Shown piece by piece: positions 41,456-51,026 of a DNA stretch of 64,000 bases. Each line of letters begins with the position of its first letter. Position 1 is the stretch's first letter. Both the position numbers and the translations under genes were made by a program. Source of the DNA: Amycolatopsis sp. DSM 110486 (GTDB lineage: Bacteria > Actinomycetota > Actinomycetes > Mycobacteriales > Pseudonocardiaceae); contig NZ_CP080519.1 of NCBI RefSeq assembly GCF_019468465.1, forward strand, positions 496,001-560,000, in the 5' to 3' direction. The notes under the pieces were generated by a model that was given only the letters and a program-made list of their open reading frames with translations, was not told the DNA's origin and did no database searches.

Positions 41456-41809
41456 TCCCTCCGAGATCTCAACCAAACACGACGATCGAATCTCGACCGG
41501 CACGCGGCTACGTACTTCGCGACATCCCGTAGTCCGGTAAAGCACGTCGCCGCGCCAGGCTCGGACTTCGCGCATTTGAAGCACTTCTTCGCCTGCCACC
41601 GTCAGGCGAACACTGCGATACAGCGGGCGAACCGAACCAGGATCTGCGCAACAGGATGGACCGACGCCCCTGCGGTCCCCAGCGACGGCTGTGACTCCGC
41701 TGGCGCGGAGCGGACGGGCCTTGAGGTGTGCGGTGTCCACTGTGCTGACCCATTCGTGGGTGGTGTTGCGCCAGTTGATCACAGCTCAAGCGTATGTCGT
41801 CAGTTCCGG
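41456..41809. other. Decayed or non-coding stretch after the TetR gene
   Basis: About 350 bases with broken frames on both strands. The minus-strand frame INWRNTTHEWVSTVDTAHLK looks partly coding and may belong to the same lost gene as 41810-42232. No hairpin or repeat of note. Confidence 0.3.
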
Positions 41810-42232
41810 TCATGCGGGCGCATCGCCCTCGGATCCGACATCCCTGAGACTCAGCATCCGGTCGCCGGACAGGAAGAGTGTCGGTTTGTTGTCGTTCAGC
41901 CAATCTGCGCGTGGTGCGCCTGTATCGCGGGCCGAGCGCGGGCAGACGTGCGCATCCTCGCTTTCGGCCCGGTACCACGCACCTCCAGGCCCGAAGTCTG
42001 CCGAGTAAGAGACTTCCCAGTCCGCCGTCACCAGCGAGAATCGGAACGGGCCGTCCATGCCGTGGTCGTCGACGCGGAAGTCCAGGTCGATCAGCAGGTG
42101 CTTGATGCCACCGAACTGTCCGGCGCGGCGGAGAACGCCGTAACGCCCGGGAGAGATCCCCAGAGCGGAGTCTGTCCCGGGCGTCGCGGTGTGCCGGTTA
42201 CGGTCGGCGTGTGACGGAAATGCCGTTCGGTG
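41810..42232 (-). pseudogene. Remnant of a larger protein-coding gene
   Basis: The minus strand reads GRYGVLRRAGQFGGIKHLLI, DLDFRVDDHGMDGPFRFSLV, then TADWEVSYSADFGPGGAWYR and WLNDNKPTLFLSGDRMLSLR with normal coding bias, and stops at 41810. There is no credible start upstream and no known complete domain. It has the look of an inner piece of a large (possibly helicase-like) protein, an assignment I hold weakly. Decay continues to about 41500, where shorter frames overlap the TetR gene end. Confidence 0.4.
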
Positions 42233-44224
42233 TCAGGACGAGGCGCCGGGGTTCGGGCGGATGCCGGCGTTTTCCATCACCGCTTGCGCCGCCGGGGGCC
42301 AGGTCCCGTCGGTGAGGTGGACGTTGCCGTCGAGCACGTTGTTGTGCGGGGAGCCGGTCGCGACCTGGGTGGCGCCGGTGTTGTACCAGTTGCCGGTGAA
42401 GGTGTTGTCGTTGGTGTTGTTGGTGGAGCTCGCGTTGGTGAACGCCCAGACGCCGGCGTCCTGGATCACGTTGTGCGACAGGCTCACGTAGCGCGAGCCC
42501 TCATCGAGGTACAGCCCGACCGTGCTGTGGTTGTCGTAGATGTAGTTGTCGTCGATCATGGCGCCCGGGTCGGCGGAGAGGTTGTAGATGCTCCCGCCGT
42601 CGTGGAAGACCTTCTTGGTGCCGTGGACGAGGTTGCCGCGCACCACGGTGTCCTTCAGCGTGGTGGGTGTGGTGTACACCGGCTGATAGTCGTACAGACC
42701 GCGGTTGCGATAGTCCTGGCTGCCACCGCGATCGTTGGCGCCCCAGCCCCAGCCGACGTCGATGCCGTCGTAGGCGAGGTCGGACACCTCGTTGTGCTCG
42801 ATCACGGCGTGGGTGACGTAGGTGCTCAGGATGCCGGCCATGTCCTTGTAGTCCCGCGCGACGTCGGTCACGAGGTTGTCGGTGATGGTGATGTCCTTGT
42901 TCGTCATCGCCGGGTTACGCGGGTGATGCGCGTCGGGTTGCACCCCGCCGACGACGATGCCGGAGCCGGAGTCGTCGGTGAAGGTGTTGTGCTGCACGGT
43001 GATCCCCGACGCGCCGAGGCCGATACCGGAGGCGTGGGCGTTCGCGTCGTTGCCGATGCCGAGCGCCACCTGGCCGAGGTGGGCGAACGTGTTGCCCACG
43101 AACGAGATGTTGCGAGCGGCCGAGACCTGGACGGCGGCAGGCACCTGGTTCCAGCCGTTGCGCGTGGCCTCGAACTGGGGACACCCGAGCTGACAGGACG
43201 TGAGGACGTCCGCCGGCTGCGGGTAGGTGCCGGTGATGAACGTGCCGCTCTGCTGGTCGGCGTAACCCACCGCGGTGCCGGGCTGCAGCCAGGTGGTGTG
43301 CTCGAAGCTCAGGCCGCGGAAGGTGAGGTCGTGGATGGGCTGGGCCTGCGTACCGCTCAGCCGGACCAACGAGCTGAGGCGCGGCAGTTCCACGTCGCTG
43401 TGCGCCGGGGTCTGGCCGGGGGCGGCCTTGTAGTAGAGCTTCCCGGCCTGGGGATCGAGGTACCACTGCCCGGCGGTCTTCAGGAACGAGTACGAGTTCT
43501 CCAGCTGCAGCGTGCCTCCCGCGAACGGGTGCGCGAGCGTGTCGTAACCCCAATTGTTGTTGTTCCACGCGGGTTGCTGCATGGTGATCGTGGTGCCGCT
43601 GATGTGCTGCACCGGCGCGTACCGGTCGGTGAAGGAGTTCTGGCTCTCCACCTCGATCCGGTTCTGGTCGGGCAAGGTGGCCAGGTAGTCGAGCGCCGGG
43701 TTCACGATGGACAGCCCGGTCGTGGTGACCGCGACGTCGCTGCGGGCGATGGTGATCGCGGCCCGCGGCGCGAGTGCGCCGTCGACGGCGAGCTGGCGCG
43801 TGTCCACGCCCTTCGGGGTGTCGGCGACGTAGATGTTCGCCGCCGGGTCGTGCAGCTTCCAGCCGGTCACGGCCTGTCCGCCGGACAGCACCGGGGCCTG
43901 GCCGGGGCGGGCCTGCCACGTGATGGTGTGGCCGTTTCGGCCGGAGTCCTCGGCGGTGAACGTGAGGGGGGCCGTCAGCCGGTACGTGCCACCGGCGAGC
44001 TCGACGGTCACGTTCGCCCGGCCGACGAGGTCGCGAGCCAGTTTCTGGGCCTTCTGCAGCGAGGCGAGGGGGCGGCCGGCGCTGCCCGGGTTGTGGTCGT
44101 TGCCGTTCGGCGCGACGACGATCGTGAAACCGGGCGGTCCGGCCGCCTGCGCGCCGGGCGCGACCGCGACGGCCGCGGCCGAGACGGCGAGGGCCGTCAG
44201 CACTGCTCTTGCGGTGTGACGCAT
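42233..44224 (-). CDS. Secreted right-handed parallel beta-helix protein (GH141-like)
   Basis: The ATG at 44224 was chosen because AAAGGA sits 8 bases upstream; the ATG at 44233 lacks room for a ribosome site. The 663-residue precursor has a signal peptide (MRHTARAVLTALAVSAAAVAVAPGAQAA). It then has FTIVVAPNGNDHNPGSAGRPLASLQKAQKLARDL, a typical start of beta-helix polysaccharide enzymes, and repeated short beta-helix turns to the end (HNEVSDLAYDGIDVGWGWGA, SHNVIQDAGVWAFTNAS). The layout fits GH141-like enzymes, known to include a fucosidase and a xylanase. It lies 197 bases downstream of the sugar-oxidation operon on the same strand and probably frees the sugar that operon uses. Confidence 0.8.
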   Translation of the reverse strand: MRHTARAVLTALAVSAAAVAVAPGAQAAGPPGFTIVVAPNGNDHNPGSAGRPLASLQKAQKLARDLVGRANVTVELAGGTYRLTAPLTFTAEDSGRNGHTITWQARPGQAPVLSGGQAVTGWKLHDPAANIYVADTPKGVDTRQLAVDGALAPRAAITIARSDVAVTTTGLSIVNPALDYLATLPDQNRIEVESQNSFTDRYAPVQHISGTTITMQQPAWNNNNWGYDTLAHPFAGGTLQLENSYSFLKTAGQWYLDPQAGKLYYKAAPGQTPAHSDVELPRLSSLVRLSGTQAQPIHDLTFRGLSFEHTTWLQPGTAVGYADQQSGTFITGTYPQPADVLTSCQLGCPQFEATRNGWNQVPAAVQVSAARNISFVGNTFAHLGQVALGIGNDANAHASGIGLGASGITVQHNTFTDDSGSGIVVGGVQPDAHHPRNPAMTNKDITITDNLVTDVARDYKDMAGILSTYVTHAVIEHNEVSDLAYDGIDVGWGWGANDRGGSQDYRNRGLYDYQPVYTTPTTLKDTVVRGNLVHGTKKVFHDGGSIYNLSADPGAMIDDNYIYDNHSTVGLYLDEGSRYVSLSHNVIQDAGVWAFTNASSTNNTNDNTFTGNWYNTGATQVATGSPHNNVLDGNVHLTDGTWPPAAQAVMENAGIRPNPGASS

Positions 44225-44420
44225 GTGCACCATCCTTTGTGGAGGGGAACGGAGGAGTTCGCGAGGACGGCCGGCGAGCGAACCGGAGTAGCGCTCGGCC
44301 GGCGTGAACCGGTGGTCCTCGCGGACGCGGAACGCGGTGTTCGAAGAAGCCGGACGGCATCGTCGGCCTTTCGTCGCGGTGGCTCGCGGGAGGATCAGGC
44401 CCGCGCCGCGCGGGCGGGGT

Positions 44421-45191
44421 TCATCGGCCCAGCCATCCGCCGTCGACCGGGATGAGGGCGCCGTGCACGTAGTCCGACGCCGAGGAGGCGAGAAAGACGG
44501 CCACACCTGCGAAATCCTCGGGCCGCGCCCACCGGCCGGCGGGAATGCGGTCGAGGATGGCGGCGAAGCGTTCGGGATCGGCGCGCAGCGCCTGGGTGTT
44601 GTCGGTCTCGACGTAGCCGGGGACGATGGCGTTGACGTTCACGCCCCGGCTCGCCCACTCATTGGCCAGCGCACGGGTGAGCCCGGCGATGCCCGACTTG
44701 GCCGCGGCGTAGCCGGGCACGTTGATGCCGCCCTGGAAACTCAGCAACGAGGCGGTGAACACGATCTTGCCCCGGCCGCGCTCGATCATGCCTGCGCCCA
44801 CGGCACGGGTGAGCGCAAACTGGCTCGTGAGATCGACGGTGAGCACCCGGTCCCAGTCGGCGTCGGAGTGTTCGGCCGCCGGGGCGCGGGCGATGGTGCC
44901 GGCGTTGTTGACCAGGATGTCCACGGGCCGGTCGAGACCGGCGAGCGCTGCCGCCAGATCCGCGACGGCCGCCCGGTCGGCGAAGTCGGCGCTCAGCGCG
45001 GTGCAGCGGCGGCCGAGCGCGGTCACGCGTGCCTCGACCTCGCTGCCGGACGGCTCCTGGTGCGCGCTGACGGCCACGATGTCCGCACCGGCGGCGGCCA
45101 GCGCCTCGGCCATGCCGAGGCCGATCCCGCGGCGGGCCCCGGTGACCACCGCGAGCTTGCCGGTGAGGTCGAAGGCGGACAAGCCGGTCAC
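44421..45191 (-). CDS. SDR oxidoreductase, sugar-acid type (KduD-like)
   Basis: The GTG at 45191 overlaps the upstream stop (GTGA). The 256-residue protein (MTGLSAFDLTGKLAVVTGAR) has the TGARRGIGLGMAEAL loop, NNAG, Ser in FTASLLSFQGG and Tyr-x3-Lys in YAAAKSGIAGLTRALANEW. The sequence MIERGRGKIVFTASLLSFQGGINVP is typical of 2-deoxygluconate/2-keto-3-deoxy acid dehydrogenases. In L-fucose-type oxidative pathways an SDR oxidises the 2-keto-3-deoxy acid. Here it ends a block of four enzyme genes coupled by overlaps, which supports such a role. Confidence 0.85.
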   Translation of the reverse strand: MTGLSAFDLTGKLAVVTGARRGIGLGMAEALAAAGADIVAVSAHQEPSGSEVEARVTALGRRCTALSADFADRAAVADLAAALAGLDRPVDILVNNAGTIARAPAAEHSDADWDRVLTVDLTSQFALTRAVGAGMIERGRGKIVFTASLLSFQGGINVPGYAAAKSGIAGLTRALANEWASRGVNVNAIVPGYVETDNTQALRADPERFAAILDRIPAGRWARPEDFAGVAVFLASSASDYVHGALIPVDGGWLGR

Positions 45192-46255
45192 CGTGCCTCC
45201 TGCCCCGCGCCGGTCCGGCAGTCGACGAGCACCTTCATCACGCCGGCACCGCTTTCCAGTGCGGTGAAGGCCTCTGTGACGCGCTCGAGCGGTTCGATCC
45301 GAGAGATCAACCTTTCGGCCGGGATCACTCCTTCAGTGAGCAGGTCGACCGCGGCGGTGAAGTCCTCGCGTTCGTACAGCCGCGCGCCGAGCAAGGTGAG
45401 TTCCCGCCAGAAGAACCGGTGCAGGTCCACCTCGCGGGCCACCGGGTGGATCGCCACCTGGACGAGCCGACCCCTCGTGGCCAGCGCGTCGACCGCCGTG
45501 GCCACGCCCGCCGCCGCGCCGGACACCTCGAACGCCACCGCGGCGCCGGCGCCGCCCGTCCACTGCCCGAGGGTGCCCGCGAAGTCGTCGGCCGCGGGGT
45601 CGAGCGCGGTGAGGCCCAGTCCCTCGGCGACGGACCGCCGGTACGCGTCGGGCTCGGCCAGCACGACCGACGCGCCCGCCCGGCGCGCGACGAGCGCGAT
45701 GAGCACGCCGATCGGTCCCCCGCCGACGACGAGCGCGTGCTCGCCCTGGCGCAGCTGGGCACGCCGCACGTCGTGCACGGCGACCGCGGTCGGCTCGACG
45801 AGTGCCGCGTGGTCGAGCCGGAGGTCATGTGGCAGCGGCACGAGCGTGTCCGCGGGCACCGTCCAGCTGTTCTGCAGGGCACCGGACGCGTCGATGCCCA
45901 GGAAGACCAGGCGGTGGCACACGTGGGTGTGGCCCGCCCGGCAGGCGGGGCAGTCACCGCACCACCGCAACGGCAGCACCGTGACGGGGTCGCCGGGCCG
46001 CCAGCCCGTCACCCCGGCGCCGACCTCGGCGACCCGGCCGGACATCTCGTGTCCGATCACGGCGCCCGGCGGGACCCGGCCGTCCATGTCGCCGTGGAAG
46101 ATGTGCAGGTCGGTTCCGCAGATCCCGGTGTAGGCCACGTCGACCCGGACGTGGCCGGGCGCGGGTGGCTCGGTTTCGGTCCGCTCGACGACCAGGGCGC
46201 GGGCGCCGCCGTAGGCGACCCGGCGGGCGGCGGTAGCGCGTGTCGGGGAGGTCAT
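45188..46255 (-). CDS. Zinc-binding alcohol dehydrogenase (sorbitol/threonine dehydrogenase-like)
   Basis: The ATG at 46255 overlaps the upstream stop (ATGA). The 355-residue protein has the catalytic zinc ligands in YTGICGTDLHIFHG and VIGHEMSGRVAEVG, and the structural zinc cysteines in RWCGDCPACRAGHTHVC. The Rossmann loop is VVGGGPIGVLIALVARRAGA. It belongs to the medium-chain sugar-alcohol/sugar-acid dehydrogenases. Together with the coupled SDR, lactonase and aldo/keto reductase it should oxidise a sugar or its deoxy-acid. Confidence 0.9.
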   Translation of the reverse strand: MTSPTRATAARRVAYGGARALVVERTETEPPAPGHVRVDVAYTGICGTDLHIFHGDMDGRVPPGAVIGHEMSGRVAEVGAGVTGWRPGDPVTVLPLRWCGDCPACRAGHTHVCHRLVFLGIDASGALQNSWTVPADTLVPLPHDLRLDHAALVEPTAVAVHDVRRAQLRQGEHALVVGGGPIGVLIALVARRAGASVVLAEPDAYRRSVAEGLGLTALDPAADDFAGTLGQWTGGAGAAVAFEVSGAAAGVATAVDALATRGRLVQVAIHPVAREVDLHRFFWRELTLLGARLYEREDFTAAVDLLTEGVIPAERLISRIEPLERVTEAFTALESGAGVMKVLVDCRTGAGQEAR

Positions 46256-47112
46256 TCGGGGTCCTTTCGTGGTCCCTGCGCGGCGCTGCGCACCCGGTAG
46301 GCCCGGGCCGCGTTGTCGTGGAAGACGGCTTCGGCCGCGGCGGCCGGATGAGCGGCGAGTGCCGTGTGAACGAGGTCGAGCCACGCGGCGTACTCGGTGG
46401 CCAGCGTCAGCACCGGCCAGTCGCTGCCGTAGAGGCAGCGGCCGGGGCCGAACACGTCGAGCGCTTCGCGCAGCGCGTCGACCACGGCGCCGCGGTCGGT
46501 ACCCGGTGTGGTTTCGGTGGCCAGGCCGGACAGTTTGCAGAGCACGTTGTCGCGCCGGGCCAGCCGCCGCAGGTCCCGGCGCCACCGGTCGTAGCCGGGT
46601 CCTCCCGGTGCGGGTTTTCCGAGGTGGTCCAGGACTATCGTGGTCCGCGGGCAGGCGGTGGCGAGTTCGGTCAGTTCCGGCAGCTGGTGCGCGCGGACGC
46701 AGGCGTCGAACGGCAGGCCGGCCTCACCCAGCAAGCGGGCTCCCGCGCGGAAGTCGTGGTCGTCGAGGAAGCCGGGCGGTTCGTCCTGCGCGTTGCGCCG
46801 CACCCCGACGACAAACGGATCGTGCTCTTCGACGAGCTCTCGCGCCCGCGCGGGATTCCCGATTTCGACGTGGGCGACGATTCCGCGGATCCGCGGGTGC
46901 CGGCGCGACTCCTGCCGGATCCACGCGATCTCGGCGGCGGCGCCGTCGGGCACCCGGCCGGCCTCGACGACGATGACCTCTGCCCGGCCCGGGAAGTGCT
47001 CGGGGGTACGGGCACGGTCGAGCTCGGCGACGTCGTCGAGCCACGGGTAACGCATCCGGCGCGGATCCCAGAAGTGCACGTGGGAGTCGAGGATCGAGAG
47101 AGCTGCCGTCAC
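46252..47112 (-). CDS. Amidohydrolase-2 family lactonase (L-fuconolactonase-like)
   Basis: The GTG at 47112 overlaps the upstream stop (GTGA). The 286-residue protein (VTAALSILDSHVHFWDPRRM) has the HxH motif in DSHVHFWD, YPWLDDVAELDR, IVLDHLGKPAPGG with a metal-site His, and LYGSDWPVLTLA with the active Asp. These are the marks of COG3618 lactonases that open L-fuconolactone and similar sugar lactones. Its partner upstream, an aldo/keto reductase of L-fucose/L-galactose type, would supply the lactone. Confidence 0.88.
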   Translation of the reverse strand: MTAALSILDSHVHFWDPRRMRYPWLDDVAELDRARTPEHFPGRAEVIVVEAGRVPDGAAAEIAWIRQESRRHPRIRGIVAHVEIGNPARARELVEEHDPFVVGVRRNAQDEPPGFLDDHDFRAGARLLGEAGLPFDACVRAHQLPELTELATACPRTTIVLDHLGKPAPGGPGYDRWRRDLRRLARRDNVLCKLSGLATETTPGTDRGAVVDALREALDVFGPGRCLYGSDWPVLTLATEYAAWLDLVHTALAAHPAAAAEAVFHDNAARAYRVRSAAQGPRKDPE

Positions 47113-48053
47113 GGCCACTCCCCCGGATGCTGGTTCTCCGGGCGCCCGTTGACCCACCCGCGGTCGCGGACGGGTTCGAGGCAGGCCTCGACTTCGCGCA
47201 CCAGGCTCTCGTCGAGGGGCTCGGTCAGCCAGCGGACGTCCCGCCGCACCTCGTCCGGGTCCGCGGCGCCGACGATCGTGACCGGGAAGTCCCCGGTGCT
47301 CACCGCGTACTGCAGAGCCACGCGCGCCAGGTCCGCCCCACGCTCCCGGCACACCGCCGCGGCTTCGGCGCACCGCTGCAGCACCTCCTTTGGTGCGGGG
47401 TGCCAAGGCGGTGCGCCCTGTTGCGTCAGCGCGCCCATCGCCAGCGGAGCCGCATTGAGCACGGCGGTGCCGAAGCGTTCGAAGCGCTCGCGCCACGCGG
47501 CGAGCCGCCGGTTCTGCAGCGTGTACTGGCAGTAGGAGATGATCGTGTCGACCGGGGCTCGTTCGGCGACGTACGCGAGTGCCGGCAAGGGAAAGCCGGT
47601 GATCCCGACCGCGCGCACCAGCCCCGTCTCCTGCAAAGCCCGCAGGGCGGGCAGCGTTTCGCCGATCACCTGGTCGAGGTCGCCGAACTCGATGTCGTGG
47701 CACTGCACGAGATCGAGGTGGCCGGCATCGAGCCGCGCCAGGCTTTCGTGCACGCTGCGCGTGACCCGATCACCGCTGAAGTCGAAGTCGGCCTGTCCGT
47801 AGCGGCCGACCTTGGTGGCCAGCACGTAGGCGGACCGCTCGACACCGCGCAACGCTTGTCCCAGAACGGTTTCCGCGACTGTCTCCCCGTAGAAGGGCGA
47901 CACGTCGAAGAAGGTGATGCCCAGCTCGAGCGCCGTGTGCACGGCGTCGATGCCGCGTTGGCGAGCCGGGGCGGCCAGCCGGCCCAGCGGCGCGGCGCCG
48001 AAACCCAGCCGGGAGACCGTGAGCCCGGTGTGGCCGAGGGTGGTGCGGTTCAT
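47109..48053 (-). CDS. Aldo/keto reductase, L-fucose/L-galactose dehydrogenase-like
   Basis: The 314-residue protein (MNRTTLGHTGLTVSRLGFGA) has the AKR catalytic set: Asp and Tyr in FFDVSPFYGETVAETVLGQAL, Lys in VLATKVGRYG, His in LVQCHDIEFGDLDQVIGETL. CHDIEF followed by ETLPALRALQETGLVRAVGITG is characteristic of L-galactose dehydrogenases and bacterial L-fucose dehydrogenases, which oxidise the sugar at C1 to the lactone with NAD(P). It is coupled by overlaps on both sides. Confidence 0.9.
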   Translation of the reverse strand: MNRTTLGHTGLTVSRLGFGAAPLGRLAAPARQRGIDAVHTALELGITFFDVSPFYGETVAETVLGQALRGVERSAYVLATKVGRYGQADFDFSGDRVTRSVHESLARLDAGHLDLVQCHDIEFGDLDQVIGETLPALRALQETGLVRAVGITGFPLPALAYVAERAPVDTIISYCQYTLQNRRLAAWRERFERFGTAVLNAAPLAMGALTQQGAPPWHPAPKEVLQRCAEAAAVCRERGADLARVALQYAVSTGDFPVTIVGAADPDEVRRDVRWLTEPLDESLVREVEACLEPVRDRGWVNGRPENQHPGEWP

Positions 48054-49981
48054 GCGGACCCGCTCGCCGGCCCGGCCTCGAAGGGCGAAACGTAAGACGG
48101 GGTGCAGGCCCGCAACTCCAGCTCCAACGTCAGGCTGATGCGAGTGGACGGGGGCAGCTCGACTTGCAGCCAGGGACCGTCAGGAGCGATCGACGAGGAC
48201 GTCACGACCGGTTCGCGGTGGCCGTAGTCGTACATGTCGCCGATCCACGACGGGTCGTCGCAGACACTGTGGCGCGCCGTCCGGATGTGGTGCTCGGCGA
48301 ACGCGCCGGCCTGCACGATCACCGACCGGGTCGCCAGCGGGTCGAGGTTGACGAGCTCGACCACCGTTTCCTCCGGCTCGATGCGCGAGACGAGCGCCGC
48401 GACCGACGGGGGCAGACCCGGGCGGCGGGCGTTCGCGTCGTAGTAACGCACGCGGGCCTGCTGCAGTCCGCCGTTGTAGACGACCTGCGGACCTCCCCAG
48501 GTGAGCTGGACCAGCGCTTCGGTGACGACCGGGTTCGATTGCTGCCAGAGGTGGATGTCGGCCTCGGGGACGTCGAGGCCTCGGTAGCGCTCCATCCGCG
48601 CCAGCCGGTGCCGTACCTGGGCCTGGGCCGCCGCGAGGATCCGCTCGGGGTAGTCGGGATTGTCGCCGGACAGGTACGCGAACCACGGCTCCTCGTGCCC
48701 GGCCTCTTCCTTGCTGCGGAAGGAGCGCACCGTTCGCCAATCGTGGCCGGCGGCGGCGCGCAGCCGTTCGAGGCGCTCGCGGTCGTCCCGGGACCCGGAG
48801 TGGTGCCACAGCGCGGCCGGCACGCCCATCAGTATCGGGTTGTGGTCGAACCACCCGTGGTCACCGTAGCGGTAGGGCACGTGCAGCGTGGGCGTGTCGA
48901 CGTCCGGGCCCAGCTGCACCGTCCACTTCGACTCCAGGCTGGAGTCGGCGTCGGTGAAGGCCATGACCTTGCCCTGGCCGATGATCGTGTCCAAGGCGGG
49001 CCGCACGAGGTCGGTGTAGCCGTCATCGCCGGTGGCCGTCGCCGCGGACAGCGCGGCGACGATCGCGGCGTGCCCCACGCTGTACCACCCGTGCGGCCAC
49101 GACCAGCCGTAGTGCCCGCCGTACCAGCGGCCCTCCAGCAGGCCGCCGACCGTGCCGTCGGGAGCGACGTTGTCGGGCAGGACACCGCCGTTGGCGGCCG
49201 CCCGTTCGCGCCAGGCACCCACGTAGTCGGCGAGCCAGTCGCCGTAGCGGCGGTCGCCGGACAGCAGCAGGGCGTTGAAGACCAGCCCGGACACGGCGAG
49301 GTTGACCGCGGTGTCCCCCACCCCCATCCGGCGGCGCATCTGCTCGCCCAGCCGGGGATCGGGATCCGTCGTCGGCTGCTCGGCACCCGTCGGCACGAGC
49401 CAATCCAGGGGGAAGCCGTACATCCGCGCTTCCTGGGGCAGCCACGGGTACGAGTCGCCGTCGAAGAGCCCTTCGCGCCCCGGATCGCTGCCGTTGTGGG
49501 GACGCCGGATGATGCGGTGCTCGGGGTCGTAGTTGCCGTGGGCCGGATCGACGTACAGCTCGGCGAACCGCACCGCACGCTCGCGCCACCGCTCGGGCGC
49601 GGCCATGCACAGGAAGTACAGCAGCAGCAGGCTTTCGCCTTGGTGGAACCAGTCGTAGCCGCGTTCGTACTCCTCGCTCAGCATGCCCAGCTCGGTCAGC
49701 TGACGGGTGACACCCGCCCAGTGCCGCTCCGCCTCGCCGAGCAGGTCGTCGGCCCCGCCGAGCAGGTAGAGCTGGGGCCAGTTGAAGAAGGTTTCGTAGA
49801 AGTCGTCCACCCCGTCGCGCGTGGTGAGACCGCCCCGGTAGACGAGCCGCCCGTCCGGGCCGGTGTAGTCACGCGCGAACTGGCGCCAAGCCGTGTCGAG
49901 CAGGTCGAACAGCTCGCGCTGCGCGATCGCCCAGCCCGGGGGTTCGAGCAGCGGTACCGAGGCCGTGATGACGGGAAACAT
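48050..49981 (-). CDS. Large putative alpha/alpha-barrel glycoside hydrolase of unknown family
   Basis: The 643-residue protein (MFPVITASVPLLEPPGWAIA) has no signal peptide. Repeated helical segments with aromatic/acidic pairs (FYETFFNWPQLYLLGGADDL, EYERGYDWFHQGESLLLLYF, YGGHYGWSWPHGWYSVGHAA) look like an (alpha/alpha)6 barrel, followed from about 560 by a beta-sandwich-like tail (VVELVNLDPLATRSVIVQAG; PPSTRISLTLELELR). I do not recognise the family. The ORF is closed by an overlap with the AKR gene and lies 94 bases after the permease gene, so it is cotranscribed with the sugar importer. It probably cleaves an imported oligosaccharide in the cytoplasm. Confidence 0.7.
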   Translation of the reverse strand: MFPVITASVPLLEPPGWAIAQRELFDLLDTAWRQFARDYTGPDGRLVYRGGLTTRDGVDDFYETFFNWPQLYLLGGADDLLGEAERHWAGVTRQLTELGMLSEEYERGYDWFHQGESLLLLYFLCMAAPERWRERAVRFAELYVDPAHGNYDPEHRIIRRPHNGSDPGREGLFDGDSYPWLPQEARMYGFPLDWLVPTGAEQPTTDPDPRLGEQMRRRMGVGDTAVNLAVSGLVFNALLLSGDRRYGDWLADYVGAWRERAAANGGVLPDNVAPDGTVGGLLEGRWYGGHYGWSWPHGWYSVGHAAIVAALSAATATGDDGYTDLVRPALDTIIGQGKVMAFTDADSSLESKWTVQLGPDVDTPTLHVPYRYGDHGWFDHNPILMGVPAALWHHSGSRDDRERLERLRAAAGHDWRTVRSFRSKEEAGHEEPWFAYLSGDNPDYPERILAAAQAQVRHRLARMERYRGLDVPEADIHLWQQSNPVVTEALVQLTWGGPQVVYNGGLQQARVRYYDANARRPGLPPSVAALVSRIEPEETVVELVNLDPLATRSVIVQAGAFAEHHIRTARHSVCDDPSWIGDMYDYGHREPVVTSSSIAPDGPWLQVELPPSTRISLTLELELRACTPSYVSPFEAGPASGSA

Positions 49982-50075
49982 CGAAGATCTCCATTCGGGG
50001 GCGGCCGCCACCCGCGGACGGCACCCGAAGTGCCGCCGCGCGCGTGGACGGTGGTTCCGCGTCGAGCCGGGTGGG

Positions 50076-51026
50076 TTATTCCTTCGTCGCGCCGGCGAGC
50101 ATTCCTGCGACCAGGAAGCGTTGCGAGAACAGGAAGACGAGCAGGACCGGCGTGATCGCCAGCAACGTCGCCAGCGCCAGCTCCGGGCGTTGCACCGCGG
50201 CGGTGCCGACGGTGGGGTTGAACTGCGGGACCGCGTTGAGCAGGGTGCCCAGGCCCACCTGGACGGGGAACTGGTCGCTCTCCGGTAGCAGGACGTAGGG
50301 CAGGAAGTAGTTGGTCCAGTTGGCGACGAAGCTGAAGAAGCCGACGAGCGCCACCACCGGCATCGCCAGTGGCAGGGCGATGTGCCGGAACACGCCGAAC
50401 TGCGAACACCCGTCGAGCTCCGCCGCAGCGACCAGATCACGCGGCAGCGAGGTGCTGAAGTAGATGTAGGTCAGGTACACCCCGAACGGGTAGAACGAGT
50501 ACGGCAGGATGATCGACCACATCGACCCGATGAGGTGGACGGCGTTCACCTCGAGGAACAGCGGCACCACCAAGGTCGCGTTCGGCATCAGCATGACCAC
50601 CAGGGTCGCGACCAGCAAGGTACGGCGGCCGCGGAAATGGTTCATCGCGAGGGCGTACCCGGCCGGGATCGCGACGCACAACGTGATGGCCAGCGCGATG
50701 AACGAGTACACCGCGGAATTGCGCAGCCACAGGAAGATCGCGTTGTCCTGGAAGGAGGTCAGCGCGGTCCAGTTCTCGGCGAGCGCGTGCCACGAACCGA
50801 ACGACAACGGGTTGCCGTGCACGAGCTGGTCGTCGGTCTTCGTGGCCGCCAGCAACAGCCACACGACCGGGAGCACGAAGAACACCAGAAACAGCACGAG
50901 CACCAGAACCGACAGCGGGTTCGGCCACCGCCGGCCACCACGGCCGCGCCGCGGCCGCCCGGAGGATGAGCGGGCGCTTCCCGCCGAAGTCGTGGCCACT
51001 GCCGGGATACGGGTGTCAGTCGGCAT
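50076..51026 (-). CDS. Carbohydrate ABC transporter permease (MalG-like)
   Basis: The 316-residue protein (MPTDTRIPAVATTSAGSARS) has six hydrophobic helices. The EAA loop that docks the ATPase is AAAELDGCSQFGVFRHIALPLAMPV, of the MalG/CUT1 type. Its start lies within the end of the other permease gene (11-base overlap). No ATPase gene is in the locus; in actinomycetes CUT1 importers usually share one general ATPase (MsiK-type) coded elsewhere. Confidence 0.92.
   Translation of the reverse strand: MPTDTRIPAVATTSAGSARSSSGRPRRGRGGRRWPNPLSVLVLVLFLVFFVLPVVWLLLAATKTDDQLVHGNPLSFGSWHALAENWTALTSFQDNAIFLWLRNSAVYSFIALAITLCVAIPAGYALAMNHFRGRRTLLVATLVVMLMPNATLVVPLFLEVNAVHLIGSMWSIILPYSFYPFGVYLTYIYFSTSLPRDLVAAAELDGCSQFGVFRHIALPLAMPVVALVGFFSFVANWTNYFLPYVLLPESDQFPVQVGLGTLLNAVPQFNPTVGTAAVQRPELALATLLAITPVLLVFLFSQRFLVAGMLAGATKE

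Noticed and set aside
42230..44455. 741-residue plus-strand open frame
   Set aside because: Shadow of the beta-helix protein gene; the minus-strand product has a signal peptide and beta-helix turns.
48164..50155. 663-residue plus-strand open frame
   Set aside because: Shadow of the 643-residue hydrolase-like gene on the minus strand, which is fixed in its operon by start/stop overlaps.
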